Below, piece by piece: positions 1 through 10,828 of a stretch of DNA of 64,000 nt. The translations under genes and the position numbers were made by a program. The DNA comes from Codonopsis lanceolata (Eukaryota; Streptophyta; Magnoliopsida; Asterales; Campanulaceae): positions 6,942,340-7,006,339 of the forward strand of contig CM028378.1 in the NCBI GenBank assembly GCA_013146195.2, given 5' to 3'. A model generated the notes under the pieces. The model did no database searches and was not told the DNA's origin. It saw only the letters and a list, made by a program, of their open reading frames with translations. Every line of letters begins with the position of its first letter. Positions within the stretch are counted from its first letter, which is position 1.

Positions 1-1608
1 AATGACTTGGTTGATATATTTTTTGTGGACAGAGTTCGATCCACATTATTGGATTAACGATGTACTCTTACAGACAAAAAAGTTTGATTTGAGATACTCC
101 TTCGTCTTCTACTAGCCATTTATCGAGTAAGATTTTCGGGGATTGGCTTCTGTTTGAGATTCTCAACGTCTACTACAAATGTTCGGGATGAACCGTTTAT
201 GGGCTCCGCACAACTTAATTGTCTTCGTGTTGAAGATTGTTTATATTACGCCCAAGAGGCACATTTGTTTTACGCCCATAGAGGCCCATTTGTCGTAAAT
301 GCTAATTTGTTTGTATCTCTCCACCTCGAATACTTCACAAAAGTTGCGTGTACGAGTTCGAGGGGAAGTGTTAAAGATATAAGCCTAAGAGGCCCATCCC
401 ATGTAAGCCCAATAGGGCTCATTTACTTTTTTAGCCCAATTGTGTCTTTTACCTTAGATAAATATAGGTGTAATCAAGGATTAGAATCATTCAATTTCAT
501 TAATATTCAATACTCAATTTTACTCTCCTTTGTTGTATTCTATGTACGAGAACTTCCTATCTCTCTCACCTCCTACCACCACCGTCAATGGTGGTGGGTC
601 CAGCAACCCTTCAACCTCATTCGTCAAATACAAACTTTAACATACTCATTATTAAAACACGGAAAAAAAAACAAAAACAAATAATTGAATTAATAAGGCC
701 TAAGCAACAATGACAATTCTTGCGAATGATTAGAATTTTTGTCATAGATAATGCTAGTGGTGGCAAATTATATCCACGCCTATATGCCTGCCCACTAAAA
801 AATGGACATGGGAGCACTTGAATTTTAACTTGGGCACACATGAGCATTCTCACTTAGACCATTAAATTTTATGGGCATAATATGGGCTTAAATGAGCGCT
901 CATATTTATGTCAAACACGTTTGGGTGTCGTCACAGTTTCATACTTTCACCTCTCACGATCATTCGCATCCCCCAATTCTCGTTCGCTTTCAATTTTCTC
1001 TCTCGTCTCCCAGTTCATTCGATTCGTGAACAAGAGAGGGACCTCTCCTGCCGGCCGGCCTGGCCATCTTGTCGGATCCCATTCATACATGGTACACTTT
1101 GATCTCTTTCTTTCTTTCAAGAGGGGTTGTCTTCATTTGGGATTTTGAATTATTGATGGTTTTCACGTTTTTACTACTAATTATTTCATTAATAAGGAAC
1201 TACTATTTCAATAATTTGATTCATTGGTTCCACATTTTGATTAATATGCATTTCAATTTAAAAGCAAAGATTACAATTTATGTCTAAAATGTTGTTTGTA
1301 TAAAATGCACACCATCTGTTTGTATAAAATGTTGGCCGACGACTCCTTCCCTTTTCCAATCCCACTCCAACAAAATGGATGCTAGAACACTCACTCATAA
1401 TCTGATTCATTTGCTTTTAGTGGTCGTACTGGTGATGAATTTTGGATGTCACGAACGTTGAATTTTGTGATGTCTTATGGATTGCAACTGATTGTTTTTA
1501 AAGCTTAGTTGAGTTAGTTGCTATTTCTTTTCTTTCACCATCATGACTCTTGATTCAATTTATGCTTCGACATTTATGAATTTAGCTGAATTGAGAGGGG
1601 TTGCAAGT
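1..1608. other. Degenerate intergenic DNA, possible hAT-like left terminus
   Basis: No convincing gene is visible; the open frames here lack recognisable motifs. At about 755 a TAGTGGTGGCAAATT stretch resembles the 5' end of plant hAT transposons. It is followed at 950-1090 by a pyrimidine-rich leader-like segment, but no matching right terminus or 8-bp duplication was found. A 15-bp direct repeat (TGTTTGTATAAAATG) occurs twice near 1290-1330. Confidence 0.35.
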
Positions 1609-2226
1609 TGATGTGTCCGGCCCAAAACCGGTGACTAGTAAAGCACGAGCGAGTATCACGTGCCAGGCACGGGCTCGTTTAACAGGGGACCTATAAACCT
1701 AGCTGGCAGAGCTAGCACATGATGCAAGTAAGAGGACTCGAGTATCCCCTAACACTTGGTCGGATATGAGCCACGCCTCTCCTACCAAGGGGCCCTGCCT
1801 CGGATTGATACTTATCATCTTCTCTATGAGAACGATAGCTGAGCATGGCCATGTTTGCTCGGGCAACAACCGACTACGGCAACCAGTAACTTGCCATCCA
1901 AGACAAGTCAAACGTTTTCTTAATTGAGCAGAACACTATCTTATATGTTATGAGGATCACGTGGCCAGCCGCCTATCATGCCTATAATTTAGGAGTCTCG
2001 TCAGAAACCTACTAGATATCTACGAAAGTGAATCCTAGATGGATTCTATGTTCTTGGGGGCCTATATATACCTATCTATAAACCCTAAACAAGGTACACA
2101 CTTTTTACAGCCGCAAACCTCTGTCAATTTGCTTATTGACTCTCACACGATACTTACTCTCACGTCAAACTGGTTTCGCGAGGCCAAGTCTTGCACTTTA
2201 ACTAAGGTGTTTTCATGTTATTGACA
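1609..2226 (+). repeat. 5' LTR of the gypsy element
   Basis: It begins TGATGTGTCCGG and ends ...TTGACA, and is about 618 bp long. It matches 7342-7928 with scattered substitutions and indels. A TATATATA run near 2065-2071 could be the LTR TATA box. The clear divergence between the two LTRs indicates an old insertion. Confidence 0.85.
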
Positions 2227-2396
2227 GGTTGTGAAAAGACTTAATCCATACAATCAAGCCCAGATATCCTACTGATCAAATCAGACGGCCCAAGGCTGAT
2301 TTTTGCATCATCAGTTTGGTTTCGTTGCCGGGAAACTAGCTTTAAAGTGTTTTGTTCAGTTTTTCTGGTTGATTTCAGACAAACAACTACACAACA

Positions 2397-4420
2397 ATGA
2401 CTGGTAAGGGAAGCAAGCATCACGCTGCCACTAGCAACCATTCGACTGCATGTCAGTCGACTAGAAACCAGGTATTACCCGTTGCACACGGTGATCTGCC
2501 ACCGAAGGCACCCCTACAAGTGTTCATTGGAGTGGAGACGAGGAATCAGAAAATAGCTGCTTAGCGTGCAACGCATGGCGAGGACGTCCCATACGTTGAA
2601 GAGGAACAATCCTCCCCCCATGCTAGTAAGAATTGAACAAGTCAGCGGGATGCCCGCAAAGTGATCAATGAGCAGTAAGCTCGCTCCCGTGATCTGAGGA
2701 ACCAGATTAATCGGCAGCGGGGAAACGGTCAAGCTAGCAACGTACCCCCGCCCGGGCTAACTGCAGAAGAGCAAGCTGTTGCCTTGTATGTCCAAGCACA
2801 ATACTATAACAAGATGTTCACGCTTAATCAACAATTGCTCGCTTTGGGCCAGGTCCCGACGCCAATCGCCGATCTTGTGCTCCCAGAACTTAGCAACCCA
2901 GTCCCTATTAACGGTGGCTAGGTCCCACAATAGGTACTCGCTCCGAACAGAAGAATCCAGTCGGTCGTATAAATAGTATCGGACTAGGATGCCCACAAGA
3001 AAGGGATTGAACGGTAGGTGGAAAGCAGGAACATCCGCCAGGGTCCACCCCATCATCATTACATATGGGAACATCGTGCCCGAACAGAGGGGAATGATCG
3101 CCGCAGAGCTCATGAATATGCCGAGACTAACGAGCAATGACCAAGGCTCAGAGCCCGAGTCGAGTAGGAGGTTGAATCTTTCTATGATCCAACATATTAT
3201 CCCCCCACTGCTCAATACTCCGCTATTACATCTCGCTTAACGAAGACAACGCGGCCACTGAAGTCAAAGAGAGGGCACAGTCAACGGTCGGAGGATGCCC
3301 GCTCAAAGGGATTGTCACGCATTACATCTTCAAGGCTCACGGTAGACCCCAAGAAGCATTTGGTCGAAAAGATGGAGGCCATGAAAGAAAACATGGCCAA
3401 GCAGATCGTCAAATTGGCGATCGGTAAGCCTTCAAGCGGGATAATGAAGCCGGTGGAGGGCAGTCCCTTCACCCCAAAAATTGATTATACACCAGCTGTG
3501 CAAGGCGTGATCTTCCTTCAGTTTGAAAAATATTTTGGGAAGATACGAGCAAATGATTGGCTCAGGTCATTCGAGGCACAAGTCTGAATGGTCACGGACA
3601 GCGAAGCTCTTAAAATGAGAGCTTTTGAGGGTGCCCTCCAGAAAAATCACAAGCATGGTTAAGGAGATTTCCTCGCGGATCAGTGAGTAGCTAGGAAGTG
3701 CTCAAAAACGATTTCCTAGCCGAATTCGGTATAGTAGGGCCTACACCCAAAAACATGTTTGATCTTGAAAAAATCAAGCAGGGAGATCATGAGTCCTACA
3801 CCAACTACCTTAAGCGGTTTGAAGAAATGCTCGAAAAGATATCAACGACGAGCGACCCGAAGATTACTTTTTGTTATTTGAATAACATGATGTCGGGATC
3901 GCTAAAGACAATACTGACGATGAACCCCACTGCTTCAAAGGTAGAAATGTTGGCCATTTTCCATCTATTTTGCAACACCGAGAACACCAATGGTGATAAA
4001 TCAAGAGGAAAGGATAAAACTCAAGATAGCTCGGCCACGCTAGCTGCCTAGAGCTCGAAGGGCAACAATCGTACGCGCATGGACATAAAGTGAACTTCGA
4101 CTCCCAGGTAAAGGTTTAGAGAGGCATAGTGCACCCCTCTAAATACTACTTGGGAGGAAATCATGTTCCAAGTCGGTGATGCTCTACCTGTCCCTTACCC
4201 GCCAGAACCTCAGTTCGTCCACACCAGGGATAACTCCAAGGTTTGTGACTATCACAATGACACCATATATGACATAGAGAGGTACAATGTGTTGAAGCGG
4301 GAGATCCAAAAACTCATCAACGTGGGCTAGCTTGACCGCTACAAGAAAGACCAGGGAGCAGGCAACGAGGCTAGAAACAATCGTCGGGGACGACCCAATC
4401 GAAGAAGAGGAGACTAGGTC
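2397..4420 (+). pseudogene. gag of the Tat-type gypsy element (broken)
   Basis: The reading frame starts at the ATG at 2397 (MTGKGSKHH...) and runs with several stops through 3587, then shifts frame to 3698-4051. Recognisable Tat-gag landmarks are PFTPKID near 3465, the SQAWLRRFPRGS-like stretch near 3645-3685, and the capsid-like segment FLAEFGIVGPTPKNMFDLEK (3704-3763). Near 4230-4345 is VCDYHNDTIYDIERYNVLK, equivalent to the C-x-H-x-H-T/D-E-C-x-L segment of the family. An Arg-rich tail follows. Function in an intact element would be the virus-like particle structural protein; here multiple stops make it non-functional. Confidence 0.8.
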
Positions 4421-4589
4421 CCTCAAATTCAGGGGGTCGTAAATGTCATCTTGGAAGAGATCCCTTCCAACACTCAGCTCAGCAGATACATCAACTCACT
4501 ATGAAAGGCGATCAACGCCCCATCCGTCCAGTGAGCAGTAGAGGAGAGCATTTCCTTCACTCGCAGCGAGCTGGTGAGCACCCCACTAG

Positions 4590-5150
4590 CTTCCGAGCAA
4601 CCGCTGGTAATCTCTTATCTCATAAACAACTGGCAGGTACACGGTATTGATAGACACATAAACATGCAGAGACATCATGTATTGCTCGTAATTAAAATAC
4701 TTGGAATTATCAGATACCCACCTGAAGAAATACTCGAGGAAGCTTAAAGGTTTTACCAACCATCAAGTAAGTGTCAAAGGGACAGTCGACCTGGAAGTCT
4801 TCATGGGAGATGGCACTCAAACACGGACATAAATGATCACTTTCATAGTGATAGATCTCAAATCCGCATACAACAGCATCATCGATGCCCCGGCCATGGC
4901 AAAATTCCAGATGGTCGCATCCATCTGACATCAGAAGGCCAAGTTCTACACGGACGATGGGGATGGTATTCTCAACAGCAAACCGCGGGTTATGTGGGAA
5001 TATTACCAAGATTCCCAGAAAAAGAAGCAGAAGCTTATTGTTTCCACTCCCGAGCAAGAAATCATAATCACTGAAAAAGAGAAATCGTACAACACAACCG
5101 TCCCAAAATAGATTGGGGTCATCAAGCTCGGGGAACAAAAAAATCAAAAG
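4590..5150 (+). pseudogene. Protease-region remnant of the gypsy element
   Basis: One frame across about 4760-5100 reads VKGTVDLEVFMGDGT, then FIVIDLKSAYNSII and MAKFQMVAS, interrupted by stops. This corresponds to the Tat-lineage segment after the aspartic protease, in which a V-D-x-x-S-A-Y-N-x-I-L-G-R-P motif is conserved. The GRP is degenerated to DAP here. The catalytic D-S/T-G triplet expected upstream could not be found. This is a dead fragment. Confidence 0.7.
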
Positions 5151-5389
5151 TAACTGATCTCATGGAGATCGATGAAGCCAAATAGGCTCCACCAACAACT
5201 CGGGTATCCCCCCGTGTAGGTGATCGAGTTGGATACATTGCAGGTTTGAGATGAGCCAGATTTCCAGCCACAAGATGAGATGGAAGAGATCGTTATCAAT
5301 CCTGCCTACCCTGAGCAAAAAATCAAAATCGGGAAGGCTTTTACCACAGAAGCTCAAGCAAATCTGATCGCTCAACTAAAAAGCAGTCT

Positions 5390-5880
5390 CAATATATTTG
5401 CATGGACTGTCAAAGACATGTGGGCGTTAGTGAGAACGTTGCCCGACATGACATGAATATGGACCTAACCATTCGTCCAATTCAGCAGCGACTAAGGCAA
5501 TTATCACTGGAAACAAGCGCATCGATCAAAGAAGAGGTGGAAAAACTCCTGAAGGCAGATATCATTGAGAGATCCAGTATCTATCTTGGATCGCCAATGT
5601 GGTTATGGTCAAAAAGGCAAATGACAAGTGGCGCATCTGCGTCGATTTCATATGCCTCAATAAAGCTTTTCCTAAGGACTACTACCCTTTGCCGCAGTCA
5701 CCGAGCAGAAAGGGGACAACTCTCACCTAACTGGGAAGGGCCCTTTTTCAGGTTACTGGAATAATCAGAGAGGGCACGTACATGCTGTGTACACAGAAAG
5801 GCAAAGACTTTAAGCATCTCTAGCACGCAGATCATTTGAAAAGGTTTTACCATTGAACAAGTTCTCAATGCGTAAACATG
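5390..5880 (+). pseudogene. Reverse transcriptase N-terminus joined to integrase C-terminus
   Basis: About 5395-5420 reads NIFAWTVKDM. After a frameshift comes KEEVEKLLKADII (near 5530-5565). After another shift comes NVVMVKKANDKWRICVDF and LNKAFPKDYYPLPQS (about 5590-5700), which is the RT fingers region. Immediately afterwards the sequence reads LSPNWEGPFF (about 5726-5755), then IIREGTYML and HADHLKRFY (to about 5850), which is the extreme C-terminal end of gypsy integrase. The palm with its YxDD motif, RNase H and the integrase core are absent. About 3 kb appears deleted with the junction near 5700, judged against normal family organisation. Confidence 0.78.
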
Positions 5881-6563
5881 CAAAATCCTCGGCCCTGTTG
5901 AGGGTCACTATCATTTTATCAATAAAAAGGCAAGTTCTTTCATTACAATTGTCAATATATTTATTTCCCATTTGTATATCTACAAATTGTATAAGAATTG
6001 CTTGGTAAATTCTACTCGCAAGACGAGCACATAGGGCCCTGCCCGACCAATCATCTACTATACCTAAGCATTAGTGGAAAAATCTTGTCCTCAAAACAAG
6101 CGATCCATTTAATTAGATTCATACACGTCGGTAAGTGTCACGCCCACCAGATATCGGCTAACTACCTTGGGTTCCTACAGTGACCAAGCAACACCGTTAG
6201 CACCCTTGCAAAAGGCGATAGGGGCCATGCCCGCTCAAAGCCTTGGTCGGATCCAAGCACTTAGCCTGGGGAAGAGCGTTTCCCCGAGCACTCAAATTCA
6301 AATAATGTGTCCACTGAATTAGCCTTATTATTTATGAAGTATTATTTGCACAATTATGCATGATCGCATGTAACTAATGGTTGCCCAAATTTGATGCTAC
6401 CTATGTTCGTTCATCGAACATATACATATGCATATATTTACTAATCATTTACAAGAAAAAATGCCAACAACGAGACAATAGTCGATCAAAACAAGATATC
6501 CATTAAATTTGGCATAATTACATCATATTTTGCGCGCGCAGGGTGAACAGAAAAATCTAAAAG

Positions 6564-7374
6564 CTAAGCCGTGTCCGGAGGAGGAAGAGTTAAGGTAGCA
6601 GCAGCTTCGGCATCAGTGCTCGGGGTATTTATCTCCATCTGTAGCTGAGCAAAGGTCTGCTCGATACGAGCTTGCCTCTCTACGCGCTTAGCCTCAATCA
6701 AACTACAAACGTTGATGGCCAACGGGGTAGGAGGAATCCATGTCTCCAGACTATCATCAGTATCATCCCGACCAAGGGTCTCTAACTCTCCCTTGGTATA
6801 AAGAACCAAATCGTGGAACTTCCGGGCCTCCGGGCTATAAGGATCTATCAGAGCCCAGTCCACCATCGTTTGCATATCTTCCTCATGTCTTGTGAGCATA
6901 TGCATGATATAATGGGTGCCCACCGCGTAGTAAGGAACAATTTCCTTGAACACACAGGAGTTGTACTCAGGAGAAACTAGGAAATCTTTCACCGCCTTCT
7001 TCTCAGCCTCAGCTAGCTTTTTGGAGAACTCCGCCATCGCCATAGCCTGTTTGACCGCCTGGGCCTTCAGAGCATCCCGCTCCCCCTGCAGCTTTGTCCA
7101 TTGTGCGGTTAAGGCCTGTTCAGCGGTTTGGGAGTTTTTCTGTTGGTCCACCAACACGCTCCAACTGTCTGCTCACCAATGTCCCAGAACGTTCCATCAC
7201 TTTTTCTTCCAGCCAAGTCATAGTCAACTCAAAAAATTTACAAGTGTTAAAGCTCGATGCAAGAGCAACAACTCTAAGCATAAGTTCTCCCCGCTCTAAG
7301 CATAAATACTCGCCAGAGCAAAGCTCTAAGCTAGGGGCCACTGATGTGCCCGGCCCAAAACCGATCATGAGCAA
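6564..7374 (-). pseudogene. Antisense extra ORF (aORF) of the Tat-lineage element
   Basis: A 197-codon minus-strand frame (7157-6564) lies between the integrase end and the 3' LTR, in antisense orientation. An upstream frame (7374-7120) reads ASSFNTCKFFELTMTWLEEK and appears to be the same protein before a frameshift near 7150. The product would start with a helical, Gln/Glu/Lys-rich coiled-coil-like region (about first 60 residues). It continues with FLVSPEYNSCVF and a region rich in H/M/W, and ends in an acidic tail rich in P and A. Extra antisense ORFs at this place are known for Tat-lineage gypsy elements, and similar coiled-coil proteins are often annotated in plants as putative gypsy-type transposon proteins. 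Their function is not established. It stays open longer than the sense genes. Confidence 0.6.
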
Positions 7375-7928
7375 AGCACGAGCGAGTATTACGTACCATA
7401 CACGAGCTCGTTTAATAGGGGACCTACAAACCTAGCGGACAAATCTAACACATGATGCAAGTAAGAGGACTCAAGTATCCTCTAACACTTGGCGGATATG
7501 GGCCCCACCTTTCCGACCAAAGGGCCCTTCTCGAGATTCATATTTTTCATCTTCTCTACGACAACGATAGCTGAGCAAGGCCATGCTCGCTCCGGAAACA
7601 GCCGACTACGACAAACGTTTCCTTATTTGAGCAGAACAATACCTTATATACTCCAAGGATCATACGGTCAGCCGCCTATCATGTCTATAATTTAGGAGTT
7701 TCATCCTCAACCAACTATGTATCTATGGAAGTGAATCCTAGATGGATTCTGTTATTGGGGGCATATAAATACCCTTGCATAAATCCTAAACAAGGTACAC
7801 ACTTTTTTACATGCTCAAGCTTTTGTCAATTTGCTTATTAACTCTTACACGATGCTTATTTTCACGCTGGATTGGTTTCGCAAGGTCAAGCCTTGCACTC
7901 CAACTAAGGTGTTTTCGTGTTGTTAACC
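7342..7928 (+). repeat. 3' LTR of the gypsy element
   Basis: It begins TGATGTGCCCGGCCC, directly after the purine-rich stretch at 7331-7341, and matches the 5' LTR to its end. The right border is placed at 7928 by alignment with the 5' LTR end. The terminal CA has become CC. Confidence 0.83.
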
Positions 7929-8529
7929 TTGTAAGCATCGTTTTCCTATGATGTGGGCGTCGTTGCCTCCAATTTGGGTGGCGTTACCTCCGATGTGGAC
8001 AACGCCCAAAATCATATACCCGTTCATGAATTTTACCTATGTATCAGTCAGAGCTTGCAACAAGGACAATAAATTGAAAGAAAGAAAACGAGAAACAGAT
8101 CAAGAGTGGGGAGGGAGGGCGGAATAGATCGAGAAAGGGGGAGAAATCGTGACTATTTTTGCCTTGAAAGAATTTATTTGTTCAAGGCAACAATGGTGCT
8201 TATGTGGATGGTTGCCAATGAGAGATGATCAGTGTGTCAAGATTTGTGAAGTTCTTTATCAATGGAGTAAATTATGAAATAAACAATTCTACATTTGTCA
8301 TCATCGTAATAACTACAACAATGAACCCAGAAACAAGTATGCATTTAAAATTATCATTTGCCTTGGTCGGAATGGTGAGAGAGGGAGACGGGTCTCTTCG
8401 TGTGGCAAGGGGGAAGAAAGAGTAAATTAGAAATAAGGTTGGAAAGGGGAAAGATGAAAGTAAAAGAAGAAATTAGGTGGATGTCTTTGTCAAGTCAAAG
8501 TTAGGATTTAATGATCGATACTCAAAATT
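7929..8529. other. Intergenic, short GCGTTGCCTCC-like repeats
   Basis: Near 7960-8015 there are three loose repeats of a motif containing TGGGCGTCGTTGCCTCC. The rest (8050-8529) has a purine-rich leader-like stretch but no supportable gene. Confidence 0.4.
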
Positions 8530-8705
8530 TTGAGTGACGCCAATTTTTTTCCTTGCGACGCCCAAGTTTGGGGCAATGACTTTTGCATTGCGACCAATTT
8601 TTTTCTTTTCGACGCCCAAATTTGGGGCAATGTCTTTTGCATTGCGATACCTAAAATTTTGAGCGACGCCCAATCTTTTCCTTGCGACACAAAAATTTGG
8701 ACTAT
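8530..8705. repeat. Tandem repeat, about 55-60 bp unit, three copies
   Basis: Three imperfect copies contain GCGACGCCCAA(A/G)TTTGGGGC followed by AATG(A/T)CTTTTGCATTGCGA. The array lies on one side of the GCGGTGCAAAAA array at 8970-9400, and the shared core TTTTGCAxxGCG is in the opposite orientation. Confidence 0.7.
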
Positions 8706-8969
8706 GGCATTACCGCACGTTTTTTCTTCATTAAGGGTATCTTCGTCATTTTTCCTTCAAAAGTGTACTGTAGCGGTTTAAAAATTTATCGTGACTTTTT
8801 GGGTTATATTTTCTTGGAAAAATTGCGGGTCGGTCCATTTTTTGATATTTTTAATTGCTACAGTACCCTCTTTTTTTAACCAGAAAAATCACTTTTGGTG
8901 GCAAAATGACTACGATACCTTTAATGAACCATATGCGCGCTTCAGAGGTCATTATTTTTGCATTGCGTT

Positions 8970-9400
8970 ACAATTAAACTATTAAACCGCGGTGTAAAAA
9001 TTAATGCAATGAAATTTATGAATCGCGGTTCAAAAATAGACTAGGAAATTAAACTTTGAACTGCGATGCAAATATTAGTACAATGAAATTTATGAATCGC
9101 GGTGCAAAAATAGAATAGGAAATTAAACTTTGAATCGCGGTACAAAATTAATGTAATGAAATTTATGAATCGTTGTGCAAAAATATATTAGGAGATTAAA
9201 CTTTGAACACCTGTGTAAAAATAATGCAATAAAATTCCTGAATCGTGGTGCAAAAATAGACTAGAAAGTTAAATTTTGAACCGCGTTGTAAAAATAATGC
9301 AATAAAAATTATGAATCGCAGTGCAAAAAGAAATTAAACTTTGAATCGCGGTGTACAAATATTATCTAATTCATTTTTGCACCGCGATACGATAGCATAA
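8970..9400. repeat. Tandem repeat, about 74 bp unit, five copies
   Basis: The landmark AAACTTTGAA recurs at 9051, 9125, 9199, 9271 (one change) and 9336, giving spacings of 74, 74, 72 and 65 bp. Each unit contains two copies of an ATCGCGGTGCAAAAAT-like core separated by AATGCAATGAAATTTATG. The array ends at about 9385 with one core in inverted orientation (TTTTTGCACCGCGATA). Its origin is unknown; subterminal repeats of a DNA transposon are one possibility. Confidence 0.75.
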
Positions 9401-10828
9401 AAAACTAGTTTACGTCCTTCACGTCTTTTTTCAATCTCCTATGTCGTAAGTCTTCTTCTTCCTCATCATTCTCTGCCTTCGTTCTAACTGAAAATGTGTT
9501 TCTCTTTCGTTACGCACAATCGTGATTTTCGAATCAAAAGTGTATTGCCGGAGCTGTTGAAGAAGACGAGGATATTTTTGGAACATTATTTTGAAAAATG
9601 GACTTTTGCGATTAAAAAAAAACTATAAACTTTCGATGTTAAAAACTTAAAAAAAGAGACCGGTCAAAATTTTCTCTAATTTTCTTCATAAGGCATCGAC
9701 CTGTTATCACCCTAATTGTATCAATCGCAGCCCGACACAAAAAAAAAAAAAAACGTTGGCTTTTGGATTGTATAGACAACCATACATAATTAGGGCCTAG
9801 TAAATTATCTGCCAAGGAGAATCAATGAAATTTCTGGGCTCTTACAATGTCCTTTTCCCACACTGTGGGCTTTCAAACCCTTAACATGAATATTGGATTT
9901 ATGTGGGTGGCCCATATTAACAGTGTTGTTTATGGAGTAGTACTTTGCTTATTATTACGATTGCTTGGCCTACCTCGAATGATCATTATTTGATCAAAGT
10001 GTCTTTTGTTAAAGTTTGGATCACATTTATCTCAATCACATCTTTAATATGATACGGTCTCCGAGTTGAATCTTAATCGCACAATCTCCTCGGAAAACTA
10101 AAAAACCAATCAAAGTTGGTTTCCTTTAAGCCTTTTGTCGGATTAATTAGGTTAACGTGGTTTTCCTTGTCATCTCCTTATTCTATTCTTCTCGGTCGGT
10201 GGTATTGTAAATTTTAAAAAAATTGGGTGGTCCAAATATACACGTTTCGGATTAATTAAACAAAAGTAAACTTATTTATATTTTTAAAAGTACGTGTTTA
10301 TTTTTGTTTTCATAAAGTTTAAGAAAGTTAACTTTTAAATAATATTGGTACTAGCATATACATTAAATATCTTTTATTTTCACCTTATATAGGAGTAAAC
10401 ATTTATTTTGAAACGGAGAGAGTGTAATTGACCAAATATTACTTGTTGGTGTTGCCTTTTACTACTCTTTAAGTAAGTGAAGGAGGGAAGGATTTGCCGA
10501 CTTATAATATTCTGACTCTTTCTAGCTTTAACACATGTGATGTGGGTACCATGAATAGAGATGACAATTGAGTGTTAATGGATAGTTTTGGGTTAATGAA
10601 TATGATATTATATTTTTTAACAAATATACAAATTATATTTTTTGCCTATATCTATAGCACGATGTCAATATAAAACTTGATTAATGTATGAAAGAGGTTT
10701 CAGACGAATGAATCAATATTTGTGAGATTTCGTAGGTATAAGATCATTGTATACTACACAATAAAAGTATGTCATAATATAATTGTTGATATTGTAATAT
10801 TTTCAACATGTGTGTAAAAACTAATCAA
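9401..10828. other. AT-rich intergenic DNA, no gene seen
   Basis: No coding signal was found. There is an A-run near 9739. AAACGGAGAGAGTGTA at about 10412-10427 resembles one end of a Stowaway-like MITE, without a convincing partner. A segment near 10650-10700 is loosely similar to 19855-19935. Confidence 0.4.

Larger units (their letters stand above)
1609..7928 (+). mobile_element. Decayed Ty3-gypsy LTR retrotransposon, Tat lineage
   Basis: Two roughly 0.6-kb direct repeats (1609-2226 and 7342-7928) share the start TGATGTG(T/C)CCGGCCC and close similarity along their length. Between them are, in order, gag, a protease-region segment, the first part of reverse transcriptase and the very end of integrase, all with stops and frameshifts. 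An antisense ORF precedes the 3' LTR. The gag motifs and the protease-linker motif (FIVIDLKSAYNSII) are typical of the Tat/Ogre-Retand branch. RT palm, RNase H and most of integrase are missing, so the element is non-autonomous. The sequence before the 3' LTR (about 7331-7341, AGGGGCCA) is a plausible polypurine tract. No clean 5-bp target duplication is seen: TTGCAAG before the 5' LTR and TTGTAAG after the 3' LTR are similar but do not abut both ends. Confidence 0.88.

Noticed and set aside
154..684. 176-codon plus-strand open frame
   Set aside because: The composition is irregular, there are no motifs, and it runs into an A-rich tract. It reads as chance-open intergenic sequence.
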